Source: Amylostereum areolatum
Taxonomy: Eukaryota > Basidiomycota > Agaricomycetes > Russulales > Stereaceae
Direction: 5' to 3'
Assembly (NCBI GenBank): GCA_012932865.1
Contig: SAXG01000027.1
Span: 186,001 to 250,000, forward strand
DNA: 64,000 nucleotides
The notes under the pieces: model-generated
Seen by the model: the letters and a program-made list of their open reading frames with translations, nothing else
Told to the model about the DNA's origin: nothing
The model's database searches: none
Shown here: in pieces, positions 46,675 to 57,616 of the stretch
Position numbering within the stretch: position 1 is the stretch's first letter
How the letters are laid out: the number at the start of each line of letters is the position of its first letter
Program-made: the position numbers and the translations under genes

Positions 46675-49435
46675 ATGTCCTTCGTCCACACAGCCAAGGT
46701 GTTCGCCAAGCGCCTCGTCGCCTACCCAGAAGTCAGGCCTCAGGTCGTCTCTTCCAAAGACTGGGTCCGTGACATTACGAGCGATCCCAAACAGCGTGTA
46801 TGTCTTTCTCCTCTCGCTCGCCTGCCCGTCCTCATCGTCCGCATCTTAGGCTGTTCAATATGTGACCCGTCTCTTCCCCATATTCACCTGGATCACTCGC
46901 TACAGTATGTTGCTTCATATCTCCGTCCCAACACGTCTCCCATCCTTTTTTTTCTTCTTCCTCGACAGACTTTGGGTGGTTAACGGGCGATCTCATCGCT
47001 GGGTTAACCGTCGGTATCGTTCTTGTCCCGCAAAGCATGTCCTATGCGCAGGTCAGTGACTTCGCCTCTTTTTTTTCACGCCGATATCTCATCCTGCACC
47101 CGCCAGATCGCATCCCTCGACCCTCAGTACGGTCTTTATTCTGCGTTCGTCGGTGTCATGATCTACTGCGTATGTCTCTCTTCCTGTTCGGCGCCTGTCC
47201 CCATATCTAACCGTTGGATTTCTCAGCTCTTCGCGACATCAAAAGACGTTTCAATCGGCCCGGTTGCAGTTATGTCACTGACCGTGTCTGAGATCATTCG
47301 CTACGTCAACGAGCACCATCCCGACACATGGGAGGGTCCACAGATTGCCACCACCCTTGCCTTCATCTGCGGTTTCATCGTGCTTGGCATCGGCTTGCTT
47401 CGTCAAGGATGGGTCGTCGAACTTATCCCCCTACCGGCAGTCAGCGGTTTCATGACCGGCTCTGCCATCAGTATTGCGGCGGGTCAAGTCCCAGGCCTCA
47501 TGGGAATCACCGGCTTCGAGTGAGTCATTCGTAACCTCTCCAACCTTATAGGCCTTGACCGCCACCATCATAGCACCCGCGCCGCCACATACAAAGTCAT
47601 TATTAACACCTTGAAGGGTCTTCCCAATACAACCCGCGACGCTGCCTTCGGTCTCACGGGCCTCTTTGCTCTCTACGCGATCCGTATCGTCTGTGACAAG
47701 CTGTCGAAACGCTATCCCCGCAGAGGTAGAATTTTATTTCATCTGCCAACGTTCTTCCCTCGCTGACTTGTCATTTTAGCTCGCATCCTCTTCTTTGTCT
47801 CGGTGTTCAGGAATGCCTTCGTGATCGTCATTTTGACCCTCGCCGCGTGGTTGTACACTCGCCACCGCGTCGACTCAAAGGGCAAGTACCCCATCAAAAT
47901 CCTCAAGAAGGTTCCTGCTGGCTTCCAACACGTTGGTTCCCCTGTCATCGACAGCGCGTTGGTCACAGCTCCTTGCGCCTAAGCTTCCTGTCGCGACTAT
48001 CATCTTGCTCCTGGAGCACATCGCCATCTCTAAATGTTAGTCTTGAACCCCCTCCCCCCCTTTCATCACCATCGTCTGACCTCTCCCCTTTGCAGCATTC
48101 GGACGTCTCAACGGCTACAAAATCGACCCGAACCAGGAAGCTTATCGCCATCGGTGTCACGAACGTTGTCGGAACCGTTTTCAACGCCTACCCGGCTACG
48201 GGTTCCTTCTCCCGCTCCGCCCTCAAATCCAAGTCCGGCGTACGCACCCCTGCGGCCGGCATCCTTAGTGGCATCGTCGTCATCGTCGCCCTGTACGGCC
48301 TGACCCCCGCCTTCTTCTGGATCCCCAGCGCAGGTCTCTCCGCCATCATCATCCACGCCGTCGCCGACCTCGTGGCGAAACCGTCCCAGGTCCTACCGCT
48401 TCTGGCGGATTTCCCCTCTGGAGTTCATTATCTGGTTCGCCGCAGTTCTGATCACCGTGTTCTCTTCCATCGAGAACGGCATCTACATGTCGATCGCCGC
48501 ATCCGCCGCGCTCCTCCTCATTCGCATCGCGCACCCTCGTGGAAATTTCCTCGGGCGCGTCAACATTCGGTCGGGAGCATCGGACACCGTGTCGCGCGAG
48601 GTGTACGTGCCTCTAGAGGCGAACAACATCGTGAATCGTCAGATCCGCGTCGAGCCGCCGTCTCCAGGCGTCATCGTCTACCGCTTCGAGGAGAGTTACG
48701 TCTACCCGAACGTCTCCTTTGCCAACGGCGTCTTGGTGGATCATGTCAAGTCACACACAAGGCGAGGAAGAGATATGACCGGAGTCTCTGCCGGCTGACC
48801 GTCCATGGAACGACCCCGGTCCCTCGACGTGGTGCGATAGATCGATCCGCGGAGGACTTGGCAAAGCCTTTGCTTCACGCCATCGTGCTCGACTTTTCTG
48901 CCGTGTACGTTCTCCGTCAGCTTTGCCCATTTTCTCCAAGACTCATTTTCCTCCTTTCTTTAGTTCCCAAATTGACACCACCGCTGTTCAGACCCTTATT
49001 GACACCCGGGTCGAGGTGGAACGTTGGGCAGACCACCCGATCGAATTCCACTTCGCGACGATCTTGTCGCCGTGGATTCGTCGGGCGCTGGTCGCTGGTG
49101 GGTTCGGCACGGGCAGCCCCTCGTCGACGTTCCCCCGCGAGATCGCGCCAGTCGTCTCCTACCGCCACGAGCTTATCGAGCGTCGTCACTCTCGCGCGGC
49201 CGGTGACGTCGAGGCGGGCGGAGACGTTCAGGAAGTCGACTTGAAGGCCGTGGACGGGTCGTACGGCGCGATCGCTGGGGAGGACGCGTCGGTGGTGCAG
49301 GTTGATACACCGTTCTTCCATCTGGATCTCGCGACCGCGGTGCATGCCGCGGAGAGCGGGCTATCAAGACTGGACAAGAAGCCCGCGTCCTTCACCTCTG
49401 TGACCAGCGAAGACGACGTGAAGGCGACGATGTAG
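46675..49435 (+). CDS. Sulfate permease (SulP/SLC26 family), five frame breaks
   Basis: Plasma-membrane high-affinity sulfate:H+ symporter (yeast Sul1/Sul2 type). Start 46675 (MSFVHTAKVFAKRLVAYP); the first exon ends 46797. Landmarks: VTRLFPIFTWITRYNFGWLT, GLTVGIVLVPQSMSYAQIAS, DPQYGLYSAFVGVMIYC, ATSKDVSIGPVAVMSL, PAVSGFMTGSAISIAAGQVP, LPVATIILLLEHIAISKSFG, VFNAYPATGSFSRSALKSKS and a C-terminal STAS domain (HAIVLDFSAVSQIDTTAVQT). Skips of one base are needed at about 47971, 48140, 48393, 48796 and 48824. At 48796 the unshifted frame meets TGA at once. Around the breaks the protein stays conserved on both sides. Confidence 0.88.
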
Positions 49436-49982
49436 TCCCATGTTCACTTGTAATCAGTACGACATACTTATTAGTATAAAACGAACCACTTACTTACGGA
49501 TGTACCTTACCATCATCTAGGCATTGTATTGTAATACACTGCATATGGCTCTCATCGCCAGTAAACACAAAGTCCAGCTAGATCAGAGCAGCCTTGGCCC
49601 CCCGACTTACACGAGGTTTGAACACGCCAGCTTGCATTGCCCCTGCATCTAGCGAGTTTGAGAGTAACACCCTGAACACCAGGGCAAGTAAGCACGCGGC
49701 GGTATAACTTGATAATTGATCAACGTTGACTGTCTCCCTTTTTTTGGCAACCTCGGGACCACAGGTTGACCTCGAGGCTGGATGAGTGGAGTCAGATGCA
49801 TTGCAGCATCAGCACGTGACATGAAAGGAGCGCGTCGCGCCGTTGTTGATTGTTTGGTTTTCCCGCCCGAACAATGGTGATCAAAACCCACTTCCGTGGT
49901 TCGTACTTTCCTCTCTTCACGATCCACTCTCATTCCCAACTTCGTTCGCGCACGACATCTTGAGAACCCTCCTCCCTTCGCC
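49436..49982. other. Tandem-gene intergenic region
   Basis: 3' flank of the permease and promoter of the kinase-like gene. No ORF or repeat of note. Confidence 0.4.
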
Positions 49983-52851
49983 ATGAAGCACTCCCACACC
50001 TCGATGGTCGTGGTCATCGCCTTTTTGGCGACCTTGTACTCGCTTCTGGGCTTGCCCCCATTGGGCTACAACCTCAGCATGCCTCCCGCCCGCCTCCTCG
50101 CCTCCCCGCCACGCCTCCCCCATTCTCCCACCCTTTCCTCCCGTCTTTCGATTTCATCCACAGTCTCGGCCGCCTTGCCTTCTGGCCTCCATTCTCCTCC
50201 ATCCAGTTCCGAGTTGTCCCACCACAACGGCCGTCTCGTCACAACGGCAACAGTGTCGGCTGCATTCGAGTCGTATGACCCCAGCCCCGCATCCAGCACG
50301 ATATCCAATACTATCCCCAACGACGTTTACGCCACTGTCGTCGCGAGCGCCGATGGGCAAGACGGTTCCACCGCCTTTGACCTCATCGATGCACGCCCGT
50401 CACTACGGCCCCGCAGCACCCGGCTCCCCATCCACACTCGCTTTTTCTCTCTCATATCCAACCTTTACGTAAGGTTCAAAGTCACATTGGTTGTCCATGT
50501 CCGGCTCCCCTCCATCCCCACCCCCCGCCGAATCATCCGCAACCTTCCCGCCACCCTTCCTTCCACATCCGATGCTGTGCGCAACGCGGTGGAATTCACT
50601 TGGAAGACCTCCCAGGGTTGGATCCGCAACTTGCGGGACATGGAATCGCGGAGGGCGTTTTGGCGAACCCCATCGGTTGGCGATTCTGAAGGCGGCGAAA
50701 GCCACCCACTGGCGAGCACTGCCATCCACCGGCCACTCCCATATGCCCGGAACGACCTCCCTTCGGCCCCCATTCAACGTTCTGTCTCCATTCAAATCCC
50801 CCCCGCGCTTCGCCTGCAACAACACACCCCCACGCACTCAACGAACGCCGAGTCGCAGAGTTTGCCGGTGTTCTGCTTTGTCAAAGACACCGGCTCTCAA
50901 AGCCCTCACGACGTCGCCAGCAGCTGGAGCTCCATATTTTATGCCTCCGATCTGGAAGATTTCGCCACATACGTTCAGAGTTGGGTAAACGGCAGGGCTC
51001 TGCTAGGCTTCCGGTCCAGTTTCTGCGGGACATTCGCCGGGGTGGACCGACCGCGCTTGCCTTGCATCCTTGGCCATCGCCGGGTTCATCTGGCTCTGGG
51101 GTCTACTGTTCGCAGTGCTCGCCGATCACCCGATGCGCTTCTGGGTTTTGTCCGACAAAGCCTCACGCCGGGCTAGACACATCCGTCGCGCAACACGCCA
51201 TCGAGTACGTCGTCTGTTCTTTTCCGTTCGCGAAGTTCCTTCTCTGACCTTTATTCCGGCTTGCAGTTCTGGGCGGTAGAGGCACTTGTGCGCAACAGGT
51301 GGACACGCACTGGACGGCCCGTGCACCTTGTCGCCGAAGTCTTCTGGCCGGTCTACGAACAGGACGATTACTTGAAAATCGCCATGCCTCGCAAGACGAT
51401 CCTCACCGTGGTTGGAAACGTCAACGACAGCGGCATCTCGCTGTACACCGACAACTTCACCGTGCTCGCCAACCTCAACCTGGACCCCGCTGCTGCGGTG
51501 ACAGAAGACGTGGACCTCCTCGATACCTGCCTCAGCATCAACCTCGATGTCAACTTGAAGGAGCCCCAACACTCTAGCCCGGTCGCCACAAGGACGCTCA
51601 GCTCGTCGACCCCGAAGGCCTCGCGAATTTCGGAATCCGTCGTCCCAACAAGCCAACCTGCTTCGATCGTGGACGCAACGAATCTCGAGCTGGTCCGCGA
51701 CGGCACACCCTTGACCTCGGCGGTGCCTGCGGTGGCTTCGGCAGCTTCGAAATATTGCTCCCTGAAGTACTCTCAGCACTCGTTGCCCCGCGACGACGCG
51801 GACGAAGGCCCTCGAATCGATGTCGCGATAGGGAGCACTCTCCCCGACACCCAGTACTGTGTGGAGGCCTTGCTCGGGTCTGGCAGCTACGGAGCGGTCT
51901 ACCGGGTCCAAGACGCGTCCACGGGCATCCCGTACGCGGCCAAATGTGTCGAAGTCCACCCAGCCTATGACTGGAACAGCGGCGACGACGCCTACGCCTG
52001 CTACGAGCGCGCCGTTCACGTCAAGGTACAAGGTCATCCAAACGTGCTCACTCTTCACGACGGCTTCATCGCGGACGGCTCCTTCTGGATGATCCTCGAG
52101 CTGTGCCGCGGCGGCGATCTTCGCGACCTCGTCTCTTCAAATTATTTCTGGCAGCACCCCGACCGAGTCAAGCCCATGTTCCTCCAGATCGTCGACGCCG
52201 TCGCTCACTGCCACAGCAAAGGGTGGGCGCACAACGACCTCAAGCCGGACAACATCCTCCTTTCGTATGAGCACGACGTCGCTTATCTCGCGGACTTCGG
52301 GATGGCTTCCGAGTCAGACAGCGACACGATTCTCGGTGGCACGACACCTTACATCGCGCCTGGTTAGTCCCACTATCATCTTTCTTGGTTGCATTTCGTG
52401 CTAACGACGTCCTGCTGCAGAGTTCCTCCTGGATACCCGCCCCGACGAGGTGCTGTTCAAAACCACCAAAAACGACGTCTGGGCGATTGGGATCATCTTG
52501 TTGGAGATGGTGTTCAACCACAGACCGTGGTCCGAAGCCGCGCCCACTACCGACCGCAAGTACAATGACTACCTCATACTGCCCTCAAAATGGCGACGGA
52601 CTTTCTTACGGCGGAATTTTCCTCTCACGCGCGACGCTGCCACCCTCATCGCTCGCATCCTCGAGCCTAACCCCGCTCTTCGTATCTCTTTGGACGAATT
52701 GCGCGCGGCCATTCAGAACATCGAGTCCTTTGTCTGCGCCGAGGACAAGCTGAAGGCGGGGTCTCGGGCTGAACAGATCTATCAGCGTCTTCAGGCTGGG
52801 CCACAAAAAGAGGCCTCCGACAGCTTCGCCACGGCCAAGGCTGCCCAGTAG
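49983..52851 (+). CDS. Membrane-anchored protein kinase-like protein, variant HND loop, one frame break
   Basis: Three exons, about 49983-51207, 51267-52362 and 52422-52851. The N-terminus has a hydrophobic segment (VVVIAFLATLYSLLGLPPLG), then 300 Ser/Pro-rich residues, a second hydrophobic helix (AIAGFIWLWGLLFAVLA) and a beta-rich middle part. The C-terminal third is a kinase domain: LGSGSYGAVYRV, YAAKCVEV (Lys present), GWAHNDLKPDNILL (His-Asn-Asp instead of His-Arg-Asp), LADFGMAS, an APE-type YIAPEFLLD split by an intron, and DVWAIGIILLEM. It is therefore a likely active non-RD kinase. Continuity into the second helix needs one skipped base at about 51054. Substrate and pathway unknown. 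Confidence 0.75.
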
Positions 52852-53085
52852 TACGTGTTCTTTGACCCTGGAACGATATGTTTCTGACGATTCTGTAGAT
52901 TCTCCTCGCAGCTCGCCATCTAGAGATCCCCATGATCTCCACCATCTCCATCGCATTATCGCATCATCACGTATCAAGGCCTCCTCGATTCCTCTGGATC
53001 CTCTGTATTATCGTCATCGTTATGTCTCTCCCTCCAGTATCTTTTCCGGACCGCGCCCCAGCCTATCCCCCTTCACGAACACGGA

Positions 53086-53239
53086 CACACACACACACAC
53101 ACACACAAAGAAAAAAGAAGAAAAAAACGAACACACAAAAAGAAAGGAAAAAGGAAAAAGAACAACAAAGAAAGTCTTCCGCAACTGTACTATACCATAC
53201 TATACCGTACTATACCCATACTATACTTTACTATACCCC
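53086..53239. repeat. (CA)n tract and degenerate TACTATAC repeats
   Basis: A CA dinucleotide run at about 53086-53108 is followed by A/G-rich DNA, then at 53186-53239 six imperfect TACTATAC units. It lies in the 3' flank of the kinase-like gene. Confidence 0.8.
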
Positions 53240-53389
53240 TCATGGAATGGCCGCTCCCACTCTCAGCCTCGCCTTCTCGCCTTCCCCATTCCTAGCCTCG
53301 TCTTCTCTTCCCGCCTCGCCTTCTCTTCCCGCCTCGCCTTGGACTCCAACTTTCCTGGACACCAATATCCCGTCTCTTTCGGTTTGCCC

Positions 53390-54060
53390 TCCATCGATTT
53401 GTACCCCAAGATGACGTCAAAGCGTCCAACGTTCCACCACATCCAGCCTACCTTTCCGCCCACCAGCCGATTGGGCCACTCTGGCCGTCCTCGCGTCCAG
53501 ATCCATCTACGCTTCTTCATCCACTTCGACCCATCTCTCGATCGCCAATGTATCCGGCTGCCTCCAAGCCACGATCTCTCGCCATCTCAGTAGCCTCCTA
53601 GACATTCTTGTCGAGGCGGGCGTTCACGCTCACCGCGAACCGTACGTCGTTCTCTTTTCTCTTCCTCTTTCCCGGCTCACATCGCGACTTAGGCATCTCC
53701 CCACGAGTCACGACACCGACTCCATACCGTCTTCCTCTCTCGATTTTTCCATCTTTCGATTTGTACTCCAAGTGGCCGTCAAGGCGTCCAACCTTTCGCC
53801 TCATCCAGCCTATCCTTCTGCCCATCAGCCGATTGGGCCACTCTGGCCGTCCTCGCGCCTAGATCCATCTACGCTCCCTCATCTACTACGGCCCATCTCT
53901 TGGCCGCCAATGTACACGGCTGCATCCAAGCCACGATCTATCGCCATCTCAGTAGCCTCCTGGACAAATTTGTCGAGGCGAGCACTCTCGCTCAGCGCGA
54001 ATCGTACGTCGTTCCCTTCCTTCTTCTATTTCTCAGCTCACGTCGCGACCTAGTTTCACA
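53390..54060 (+). repeat. Tandem duplication of an exon-like block, period about 355 bp
   Basis: Blocks at roughly 53390-53700 and 53750-54060 align along their length. One frame is shared and better conserved than the others: ADWATLAVLA(S/P)RSIYA, then ANV(S/H)GC(L/I)QATI and RHLSSLLD, ending RE followed in both copies by a GTACGTCG donor. This suggests a duplicated coding exon with its intron. Confidence 0.6.
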
Positions 54061-54614
54061 ATATCTCCCCACGCACCTCAATATCTATCTTCCGCCTACG
54101 TGCGCATTCCCCGTTGATCCAATTCGTAAGTCTCTTTCCGCCATGGCCCGACTCGGAGCATCGTTACTGACGGTCTTCATTCTTACAGCTATCCACACCG
54201 CGCCTCCTTCTGTTTCGTCTCCAGACCACGACCCATCACCCACGCACGCTTTACCCATCCGGCTCCACACTCCTCACCCCGGGCTCCACCAACCCACACA
54301 CAACGCAGCGCTCAAGTCCCAGGATAGCGGGTGAGGTTAACGCGCGGTTTTGCTGACTCTGGACTGGTGTAGGCGAGCGGTTCAACTTCACAAAAGCAGA
54401 TGGGCCGGACTGGGATCAACACAAACCACACCTACCCGTCAACGGGGGGGCGGCTCGAAAGAAGAACAAGCGCTGGCGTCGGAAACGCGCTCACCACGGA
54501 AAGGCTATGGGTGAGTCCCGGATTATTCCTAGGTCCGAGCCAGTTGAACTGACTCGCCGTTGTTCAGGGTTCGAGGCTTTGGAAGAGCGGTGCCGACGCG
54601 ATCGGCGCGGATGA
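53750..54614 (+). CDS. Orphan gene, 3' part, basic C-terminus
   Basis: The 3' end is well supported: an acceptor near 54372 (GTGTAG) opens ERFNFTKADGPDWDQHKPHL, then a Lys/Arg cluster (ARKKNKRWRRKRAHHGKAM), a GTGAGT...TTCAG intron (about 54510-54567) and a last exon ending RCRRDRRG with TGA at 54612-54614. Upstream it probably joins the duplicated exon block. I could not fix a start and recognise no family. The basic C-terminus would suit nucleic-acid binding or nuclear import, but that is inference. Confidence 0.4.
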
Positions 54615-55424
54615 GTGTGAACAGAGAGGATGCCCTTTCCAAAAGATGAGTTCTTTCGTTTCCATTTCCCCGCAGAATCGTCGTCTAACCCGCCTTCCCT
54701 CTCCTTTCTTCTTGGACGGCGAGGCGTCATGCCTCGTCGTCCACGTTAGGTTCGCCCCTACCGTCGCCACCACTCGACCGACCGACCACCTTGCTTGACT
54801 GACAGAATGAAGCAGACGAACCAAGCGCGTTCTCCGAGCCAAAAGCCCCCCCCCCCTGGTCCCAGTCCACAAGGTACCCCATCTGCCCCGCTCGACTCGC
54901 CAGTCTAGATGTTCAGTAAGTCGCGTGTTTCCTCTCATCCTCTCGCCTGTGCCTCTGCTGCTGGCGACGCCTACCACTGCCCTGGTGTCGAGCCTTCTCA
55001 ATCTTGCCTTGTATGGGTTCTGCGATGCGAAGTTTCAGAGGGTCAACGGTTTTGTGCGAGAACTCAGGAGGATGGAGGATGAAATGGAGATGAAAGACTT
55101 CAATGGATTCCTCGCGTCGACGGTTTCGCCTTGATAGTTGCCTATATACCCGATTTGTACACCATACCTTCCGTGATAAATTATCAGTAACTTATACATT
55201 CTGCTTTGTTTGTTGGATGGCGACGTCTAATTTTGTGAACGATTCACGATGTACTCACTCAGTCATTTTCATGCTGCCAGTGGCTGACTCGCAGGGGCGC
55301 CAACCCGAGCCTAGGGTTCGACACTGGCCGCCCCGCGTGAAGTCCGGCCTCCGCCTTGACCTGACCGTCCTTAGTTTCTGCTCTTCGACTGTCCTCTTCC
55401 TCGTCCCCTGCTTTCCTCTTGACC
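54615..55424. other. Region with one unassigned ORF tail
   Basis: A frame ending at 55134 has a helical, coding-like tail (ELRRMEDEMEMKDFNGFL) preceded by a hydrophobic stretch, but no ATG or acceptor could be fixed. The rest looks intergenic. Confidence 0.3.
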
Positions 55425-56719
55425 ATGCTCGCTCTAGCCTTGAGACAAACCTGCAGACGCAACTTCTCCACCACGGTCCCCGTCCTCTCCGGACACAACA
55501 AAGTGCGTCTTCCCGTATCCACGAGCTCCGTTTGCGCTGGACGTATCATGCTCACGACGCGCACCCCTCCCCCTCCCTTCGCAGTGGTCGAAAATCAAGC
55601 AGAAGAAGGGCGCCATGGACGCGCAAAAGTCCGTCGTGTACGGGCGCGCGGCGCGCGTACGCCCTTCCCTTCTCGTACCGGACGTGCACGGGGCTGACGG
55701 CCGATTCTACAAGCGCAGGACATCATGGTCGCGGTACGGAGTACGTGTCGTGTCCCAGTCCGCTTCGTCGCCCTTTCGCGCGGTCAGGGAAGAAAGACGG
55801 CTGACGGGATGTGCACTGTAGCGGGCGGCTCGGCGGACCCGGCGCAGAACATCGCGCTCGCGAACGCGTTAAAGAAGGCGCGGTCGGACGGGGTGCCGAA
55901 GACGAATGTAGATACCGCTCTGGCGAAGGTGCGTGCGCTTTTATGCACCGAGGTTGCGTGCGTCGTCTGAGCGTATGCTTCGAACTTGCTTAGGCGCGCG
56001 GGGACAGCGACAAGGGCACCCAGCTCATGACTTACGAGGCGATGGCGCACGGGTGCGTCGGGATCATCATGTGCGTCCGTCCGCGCACCCTCCCCTGCGC
56101 GCTCCTCGCTCACGTTTTTGCGGAAGCGAATGTCTGACCGACAACGGCAACCGCACGATCCACAAAGTGCGCGAGATCCTCGGCGACCACAAGTGCGTCC
56201 TCGCCCTCCCTTTCCTTTGAATCCAGCCCGCTTACGGACCGACGACGCGTGTGGACAGTGCGCGCCTCGCCGCGGCCGGGTTTCTGTTCGAGCGCAAAGG
56301 GTGTGTGCGCGTTGTGGTGGATAAAACGGAGGACTTCGAGCGGAGGCTGGAGACCGTGATCGAGAACCGCGCTCGCGGCGGAGGCGGAGGACTTCGAGGA
56401 GCAGAACGTGACGGAGGACGCGGTGGAGGTCGAGGTTTGTTCGCTTTCGCCCTACCTTCTCTCTCCGTCCGACGACCATCTCTCAGCTGAGCCTCTTCCT
56501 CGTGCAGTTCACGTGCGCGCCTCAGAGCCTCGCGAAACTGACGGCGGCAGGTGACGGCGCCCGGGCTGGTGCGGGAGCTGCTGAACAGCGAGTTGATCTA
56601 TGCGCCGGGGATGCCGGGGAAGGCGGACGAGGAGATGGAGAACGCGGTGGGGGAGCTTGGTGCAGAAGTTGGAGGACCACGAGGATACGCTTCGCGTGTG
56701 GACGACGTTGGATTCATGA
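55425..56719 (+). CDS. YebC/TACO1 family mitochondrial translation factor, three frame breaks
   Basis: Mitochondrial YebC protein, in animals needed for translation of COX1 and polyproline motifs. The N-terminus (MLALALRQTCRRNFSTTVPV) is an Arg/Ser-rich presequence. Then LSGHNKWSKIKQKKGAMDAQ, the family signature, DIMVAVRTGGSADPAQNIAL, KARSDGVPKTNVDTALAK, LMTYEAMAHGCVGIIIE, CLTDNGNRTIHKVREIL and AAAGFLFERKGCV, ending HEDTLRVWTTLDS. Seven or more small introns. One skipped base is needed at 56368 (IEN/ALAAEAEDFEE), 56550 (LTAA/VTAPGLVREL) and 56659 (VGEL/VQKLEDHEDT). The last shift restores the normal C-terminus and the TGA at 56717-56719. Confidence 0.88.
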
Positions 56720-56955
56720 GCGGGGTGCGGGACTCAGTAGGGCTGTTCGTATATTAGGGGAATAGTTATCCACATCTCTACATGCATCGAGCGAAGGGGC
56801 GTGTGTCCAGACATCGTCCAAACTCTCAGCAGACGTAAGCTCGCCAAACGTGTGCCCCCTCCTCGCATCCATCGCTGTGCTGTCCCGTCTTGCTGCGGGA
56901 GGTTACGCTTATGCCTTCTGGAAGAACGGGACACGCGATGAAAACGTGGCGAAGG

Positions 56956-57364
56956 CTACTTCAAATTCTTGCCCAGCCTGGCGAGGTGGTAGTTGATCGA
57001 TGGGCGATGCTGCTTTCCCTTGAAGGGCTGCAGGGTTCGAAGGTGGAACAGGGGGACGAGGAAAGAGAAGAAGGCATCAGAAAAGCGCGAAGGCGCGCGG
57101 TTAGAAGGAAAAAAAAAACGAGGGTGCGCACCGTGGTCCTCATGCATTCGAAGAGGGTGCGTGCGGACTGGGCGCAGGCACCGGTGGACATGACGTCTGT
57201 GGTGGCCGCCCAGCAGCCGAGCATGGCGGCGAGCTCTGGCGAGCAGGCGGAAGGGGAGATGTCTTGAGGGGAAGCGGAGAGAGGTAAGGTGTAGGAAAGG
57301 GTGAGAGGTAGAAGAACGCACTTTTTTGGGGACGAACTTTGAGCTTGGGGATGTGGATGCTCAT
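56956..57364 (-). CDS. MRP10: Mitochondrial ribosomal small-subunit protein Mrp10 (mS37, CHCHD1 type)
   Basis: Twin Cx9C protein of the mitochondrial small ribosomal subunit. Three exons (57364-57322, 57262-57132, 57027-56956) give 81 residues: MSIHIPKLKVRPQKN, then ACSPELAAMLGCWAATTDV and GACAQSARTLFECMRTT (both CHCH helices), ending SINYHLARLGKNLK, the family's C-terminal signature. Clean frame. It converges on TACO1, so two mitochondrial translation genes share a 3' flank. A start at 57364 fits the family's short basic N-terminus. Confidence 0.93.
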
Positions 57365-57616
57365 CGGGAAGGGATTGGCACGCTCGCGGTGACAGTCGCT
57401 GGCTCGCTGTGCGGAGGAGAGGGTCGAGTCGCGGTCACGGACGGAGGACGCGGCGGACGCGGCGGACGCCGAGAGTCGGCCGGCGGCACGGAGGTAGTAG
57501 CCACGTGGTCTGACAATGGTCCATGACTACAAGTCTACATCCACGTTCTCTTCACTTCCCCGTACTCACCTACTACCAGTTACCTACATACCCCTTCACA
57601 CACATACTCTCTCAAC

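Noticed and set aside
47847..49244. Treating the second half of the sulfate permease as a separate 465-codon gene
   Set aside because: It mixes three frames: only 100-odd residues match SulP, and the conserved protein is continuous with the upstream exons if single bases are skipped.
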